Part shown: piece by piece, positions 63,398 to 64,000 of the stretch
Layout of the letters: every line of letters starts with the position of its first letter
Numbering within the stretch: position 1 is the stretch's first letter
NCBI GenBank assembly: GCA_034620365.1
Contig: JAQGEQ010000048.1
Span: 1,178,001 to 1,242,000 of the forward strand
Reading direction: 5' to 3'
DNA from: Pegea sp. RAD2-039
Taxonomy: Eukaryota; Chordata; Thaliacea; Salpida; Salpidae
Length of the DNA: 64,000 nt
Program-made: the position numbers and the translations under genes
Notes under the pieces: generated by a model
The model's input: only the letters and a program-made list of their open reading frames with translations
What the model was told of the DNA's origin: nothing
Database searches by the model: none

Positions 63398-64000
63398 TTC
63401 TAGTGTTTACTGCAATTAGAGTTTCAATTTAAATGCTTGTTTAGCTTAGTATAACAAAACTTATAAATACGTTCTGCTTTTATTATGATTAATTATTTCT
63501 TTTTACTGGAGATGTACTTCATGATTGCTAGACATTTTATAATTGCATAGTTTTATTTTATCTAAACAAAATACATTTTCATAGAGACTAGACATAGAAC
63601 TATAACTAGATAGCCTTCAAGTTTTGAAACAGAAAGATGATGCCTTTATAGGGATTGTACTTAAGATTATTTAATATACTCTAAATAAATAGGAAGCTTA
63701 GAAAGTTGAGTTATAATTGATTTAAAATAAATAATTACTCAAAACAAACTTTATACGTAAAATTATTTTGTTGTCTTTTAGGCTAATTTTTCTTTCAAAT
63801 ATATACCAATCAACGAAATAATATTTTGCTCTTCGAATATAACCTGTGCGAGAGAGTAAATAAATTTTTAAAGGTTTTTAAAAGAAAGAAAGGGACAATA
63901 AAGCTTTTTAAAATCAATTTGAAAGATCTAAAGACTCGGTGAAGGATTAAGTAGGCTCATTTATAATTTTAATACAAATTTGAAAATAGAATGATAATTG
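63398..64000. other. Right end, AT-rich, nothing recognised
   Basis: No exon, RNA gene or repeat supported in the last 600 bases. Confidence 0.4.

Noticed and set aside
1..64000. CRISPR arrays, operons, phage or bacterial genes, rRNA
   Set aside because: None seen; the whole window has metazoan gene structure.

Overview
This is nuclear DNA from an animal, very probably a bilaterian. It is strongly AT-rich, the genes are split by short GT-AG introns (about 54 bp to 1 kb), and the encoded proteins are unmistakably metazoan: an adenosine-type GPCR, Sec15/EXOC6, importin alpha-3/4, SMKR1, FBXO24, a REEP1-4 protein, SKP2, cytosolic asparaginyl-tRNA synthetase and a p24/TMED cargo receptor. I cannot name the species. 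SMKR1 and FBXO24 would fit a ciliated animal. Exon models were built by hand from reading frame, splice sites, intron phase and recalled family sequence. All phases close in every model, except that FBXO24 holds one unexplained in-frame stop.

Layout. 1-4.3 kb: no recognisable gene, probably the 5' end of the GPCR. 4.3-7.6 kb (+): adenosine receptor. 7.6-13.7 kb: gene-free. 13.7-23.4 kb (-): Sec15/EXOC6 with two candidate N-termini. 23.4-27.9 kb: gene-free. 27.9-31.4 kb (-): importin alpha (KPNA3/4 type). 33.4-35.1 kb (-): decayed non-LTR retrotransposon. 37.05-37.65 kb (+): SMKR1, convergent with FBXO24 at 38.3-41.5 kb (-). 45.2-49.2 kb (+): REEP. 51.3-54.2 kb (-): SKP2. 56.0-59.7 kb (-): NARS1. 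60.15-61.2 kb: a dispersed repeat copy and a tRNA-derived SINE-like element. 61.7-63.2 kb (+): TMED gamma-type p24.

The genes form no operon or shared pathway. They cover signalling (adenosine receptor), secretory traffic and ER shape (exocyst Sec15, p24, REEP), nuclear import (KPNA), ubiquitin ligase adaptors (FBXO24, SKP2), translation (NARS1) and a small ciliary-type protein (SMKR1). The most interesting observation is Sec15. Two exons, at 21548-21722 and 20643-20793, both encode the conserved start of the Sec15 core. They have the same phases (1 in, 2 out), end in the same L-R junction and could each join the same downstream exon. This predicts mutually exclusive exons, one reached through a serine/arginine-rich N-terminal extension I do not recognise. 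Also notable are an in-frame TAG in FBXO24 that a micro-intron could remove, a roughly 160-residue third intracellular loop in the adenosine receptor, and an inverted pair of a dispersed repeat about 52 kb apart.
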